Assembly (NCBI GenBank): GCA_905250115.1
Contig: CAJNOI010000136.1
Location: 84,172 to 148,171 of the forward strand
Source: Adineta steineri
Taxonomy: Eukaryota; Rotifera; Eurotatoria; Adinetida; Adinetidae
Direction: 5' to 3'
DNA length: 64,000 bases
The first letter of the stretch is position 1, and each line of letters begins with the position of its first letter. The position numbers and the translations under genes were made by a program. The notes beneath the pieces are model-generated. The model did no database searches. It saw nothing but the letters and a program-made list of their open reading frames with translations, and was not told where the DNA came from. Positions 61,213 to 64,000 of this stretch are shown here, one piece after another.

Positions 61213-64000
61213 ATGTTTTCACGTAAACGAGTAGTAGCAGGAATAAATGCACACAAAGAATCACAATTCATGACTTCAGGACGAACAGAAGCCGTTGCTT
61301 CATTTGTTCAACAACGGATTTGGCTTCATGAAAAACTTTATTTTCATTCTTCTGACTTGTCCGTCTACAATATTTTAGTTCCATTAATAATCAAACAAGG
61401 TTCATTATCAATCGAACGTATTCGTTCAATTGTACTTACATTAATTGAACAGCATACTGTTCTTCGTACTGCTGTTCGTTTTAATACACAAAGTAATAAA
61501 ATCGAACAATACATTCAGGCTGCTACCAATGATATTTATTCATTTATACATTCACGTGGTATTTTCACATCAAAAGAACTTGATCGACTTCTTACAAGTG
61601 AATCGGTAGGCAAACACTTTGATGTCGAAACAGGAAGATTAGTGAGATGCCATATCATCCAAAGAAGTGATAATGATCATGATGGTTTATTATCTGAAGG
61701 TGATCTTATTGTCATTACATTTCACCACATATCGTTTGATAATAGTTCACTTAAACCACTTCTTGAAGCATTTAAAAAAGCTTGTTGGACTGATCCTTAT
61801 CAACAACCAGTATTATCGACTCCACAATATATCGATTTTACACTATATGAACAAGCAATGTTAGCCGATACAAGTATCGACTCAAAAATGAATAAGGCAC
61901 GTCAGTTTTGGTCCAATCTTATGAGTGGTTATGATTGGAATCGAATACGACAGTTGGTACCTGGCGAAACCGATGCCAAGCAGATTCGTTCAGGTCGTGG
62001 TTTTTCAACTACATTTTCTATCAATCAACATGTCGTCGATGCGATGATGTTATATGCTTCCTCAAATAATTTCACTATGTTTGCATTGTCACTTTGTTGT
62101 TATTATGCATTCTTATTCAAGTTAATGGATGATGACGATTTATGTGTAGGAGGTAACATAGCCAATCGATTTATAAAACAAACAAAAGACATGATTGGCA
62201 TGTTCGTTAATCTTGTACCGTATCGAATGAAAATTGACCCGAACAAGACATTCGATCACCTGATGCAAAAAGTACAACAGCTCAGTAGTAATGTTCTTGA
62301 ACATGCTTGTTTACCTTATCAGCTTATTATTAATTCATACGATCAACGAGAGCATCAAGTGTTACCTTCAACGTTATTTCATTATGAATCGTTGATGTCA
62401 TCCATAACACAGAGTAGTAACTTGGAGATAAGTACAGATGAAGGTTTTGCTCTTGGTATCTATTTTGATCGAGATCGATCTCATGGTAATGGAACAGCAT
62501 TGTTTGATTTGTCTCTTACAATGGCCCATGATCATTATTCACGACGCACGGAGTGTTTTATGGATTGTTCAAGCGATATATTCCAAGGTCAAGCCGATGT
62601 TGATCTACTTGCCAATCGTTTTCAACATATGCTTACACAACTCTTCAGTTCTACAACAATCCATGAGCAAATGCATAATCAATCCAGTATGCCTATCAGC
62701 AAATTATCAATTATTTTACCAGAAGAGATTGAAGAAATATACGGAGTAATCTTTCGTAGATTACCGAATATTGCAAATGAAGGTTCGTTTTTCTATTTTT
62801 TCGAATGTTTGAGTAGATAATGATGAACTTTGGGTAGATGTACTAAGATATGAGATTTGTTTTTAATGAAATCTTTGACAATAATATTTCAAATAATCTA
62901 ACCCATTAGCAAATGAATACAGAGAATGAATCAAGTAGAAATAGTCGAGTAATAGAATAAGTTCTGTATTGATTCATATTTTAAACATCGAACTCATGGA
63001 ATAAATGATAGAAGTTAGAATACTTTATTTTCAAATAAAGAGCAGCTGGGATTTAGATTCAAGTTTCTACAGAGATTAGATTGAAATACCAAAATTAAAT
63101 GTTCTTCTGTTTATCGAAACTAATTATATAATTCATATATAAATTTAAATGACTTTATAATGAAAAAGATCAGGAGAGTGGTGCCTATGTATTACTTCAA
63201 TAAAAAAAACATGTATTCGAAATATTGTTGGGTTTGCTGCTAATAAGTTTTCAATCAACTTTCATGAGATCGAAGTCAATTTGTAGGTCAAACTTGACAA
63301 AGTACATCGAGAGTGTTATTAAAACCATGAGAAAAGAACTAGATATGATCTCTGTCAAGGGAGAAAAAGCGGATCCTGGTGGATCCTCATGAATGTTAGG
63401 ATCTAAAAAATTCAGAGGATCCGGGAATCAACGATCCGCTATTTTCCTCTTGATCCCTGTAAATTAAAATTTTAAAATATAAAGGATTATGTTACTGAAT
63501 ACTCGAAAAACTGGACTGGAGAATTTTGTGTAGAGAAAGTATTATAGAACTAATCAAGTTTTGTAAATTTTGACCACAACCTGTTGAAAATAGAGTATGA
63601 ATGTTTCCAGCTTACATCATCAATCAGTAAAATTGAAACATGGCCGTTGCTTCACTATTGTATAAGTAGAAAAGGGTGCAACATGAGTTTTGCAGTACCC
63701 ACAAAACGTCAGTCAAAACGATATTTACTAAATTTGGACACAGTTTTCACTCTCAAGACGGTGCTCTATGTACGCGTTAATCATGTGATTCAATCTATAA
63801 ACTATATTTAAGGAGAATAGATGCTGCTAAAAGTATACGATCAAACTCGCGTGTTCCTTTGTAATCCATATATTTTATTCAGCTTTGTAAACTTTCATTG
63901 TTTGTCTAAATACTTCCATCTTCCGAGGATTCAAACTGAATTTTTTTTTGTTATAGCACCAGCATCCTATGCACAAGCTCGTATTTGGCTTGATGAACGA
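61213..64000 (+). CDS. Nonribosomal peptide synthetase, 5' part (tandem condensation domains)
   Basis: Incomplete: the gene runs past the right edge. Exon 1 is 61213-62782 (523 codons). Exon 2 starts at 63957 after a 1174-nt intron (GTTCGT...TTATAG) and opens APASYAQARIWLDER. Exon 1 is a condensation domain, which joins two carrier-bound acyl or aminoacyl groups. Motifs in order: SFVQQRIWLHE (C1), HTVLRTAVRF (C2), TFHHISFDN (C3, HHxxxDG with G177 replaced by N; His172 and Asp176 kept), IGMFVNLVPYRMKI (C5) and LEHACLPYQLI (C7). Exon 2 begins with a second C1 motif, so two condensation domains follow each other with no adenylation or carrier domain between. Without intron 1 the frame closes at 62820. 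It is divergent from the PKS at 53841, suggesting a shared biosynthetic locus. Confidence 0.87.
62783..63956 (+). other. Intron 1 of the NRPS gene
   Basis: 1174 nt bounded by GTTCGT and a T-rich TTATAG acceptor, much longer than the 45-80 nt typical of neighbours. It holds the GGATCC-rich palindromic element (63350-63459). The open frame at 63584-63811 is unsupported. Confidence 0.7.
63350..63459. mobile_element. GGATCC-rich palindromic element in NRPS intron
   Basis: Inverted arms carry AGCGGATC on the left (63368-63375) and GATCCGCT on the right, with further GGATCC pairs inside. The right end, read inward, is CAGGGATCAAGAGG and the left is CTCTGTCAAGGGAG, an imperfect terminal pair of hAT-like type. 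No clear target duplication was found. Confidence 0.5.

Noticed and set aside
62783-62820. NRPS first exon ending as a 535-residue stand-alone condensation protein
   Set aside because: A GT donor at 62783 and an AG acceptor at 63956 join in phase to a second condensation-domain motif; the read-through tail is phenylalanine-rich and unlike the family.

Overview
The window is nuclear DNA from an animal, most likely a bdelloid rotifer. It is strongly AT-rich. Most genes are split by very short GT-AG introns, often 45-80 nt. Conserved animal genes (ACAT2, ARPC2, UBE3B, LARS1) sit next to families known to be expanded or horizontally acquired in bdelloids: a polyketide synthase, a nonribosomal peptide synthetase, a WWE/ADP-ribosyltransferase, a LamG-type lectin protein and long LDLa/EGF seven-helix receptors. 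TGTGGG-like sequence, the bdelloid telomere unit, recurs in the intergenic DNA and in introns. The species assignment is inference; the gene calls come from translation and from splice sites read in the sequence.

Region 1 (0.4-15.4 kb) is a compact block of conserved genes. On the minus strand lie cytosolic acetyl-CoA acetyltransferase (7 exons), a FAM174-like membrane protein, ARPC2 (6 exons), the HECT ligase UBE3B (about 20 exons) and cytosolic leucyl-tRNA synthetase (5 exons). A divergent Kv-type channel with a TIGYSD filter lies on the plus strand and ends 43 bp from the end of UBE3B.

Region 2 (17.0-26.4 kb, minus) is best read as one 12-exon gene for a secreted protein of about 1561 residues: signal peptide, three tandem copies of a ~390-residue three-exon module, and a seven-repeat kelch propeller.

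Region 3 (27.8-43.8 kb) is mixed and lineage-specific: a WWE/ART protein, a LamG terminal exon, a double ZZ-finger protein, a single-exon 1537-residue LDLa/EGF receptor, a repeat-rich stretch (hAT-like MITE with a nested hairpin, inverted minisatellite), a 100-N assembly gap, a truncated bdelloid-type domain and a second seven-helix receptor.

Region 4 (45-64 kb) looks like a biosynthetic locus. A 2860-residue highly reducing-type PKS on the minus strand (KS-AT-DH-degenerate MT-ER-KR-ACP-eroded TE) is divergent from an NRPS on the plus strand that begins with tandem condensation domains and runs off the right edge. About 7.4 kb of AT-rich, MITE-bearing DNA separates them. Bdelloid PKS/NRPS genes are reported as horizontally acquired and as induced by fungal attack, so a defensive metabolite is plausible but unproven here.

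Several mobile or repeat families can be defined from the sequence: ten copies of a G-arm/C-arm (TGTGGG/CCCACA) hairpin, hAT-type MITEs (one with a perfect 8-bp target duplication), a 379-bp foldback element, an inverted CTAGTCCCC minisatellite and several local tandem duplications.
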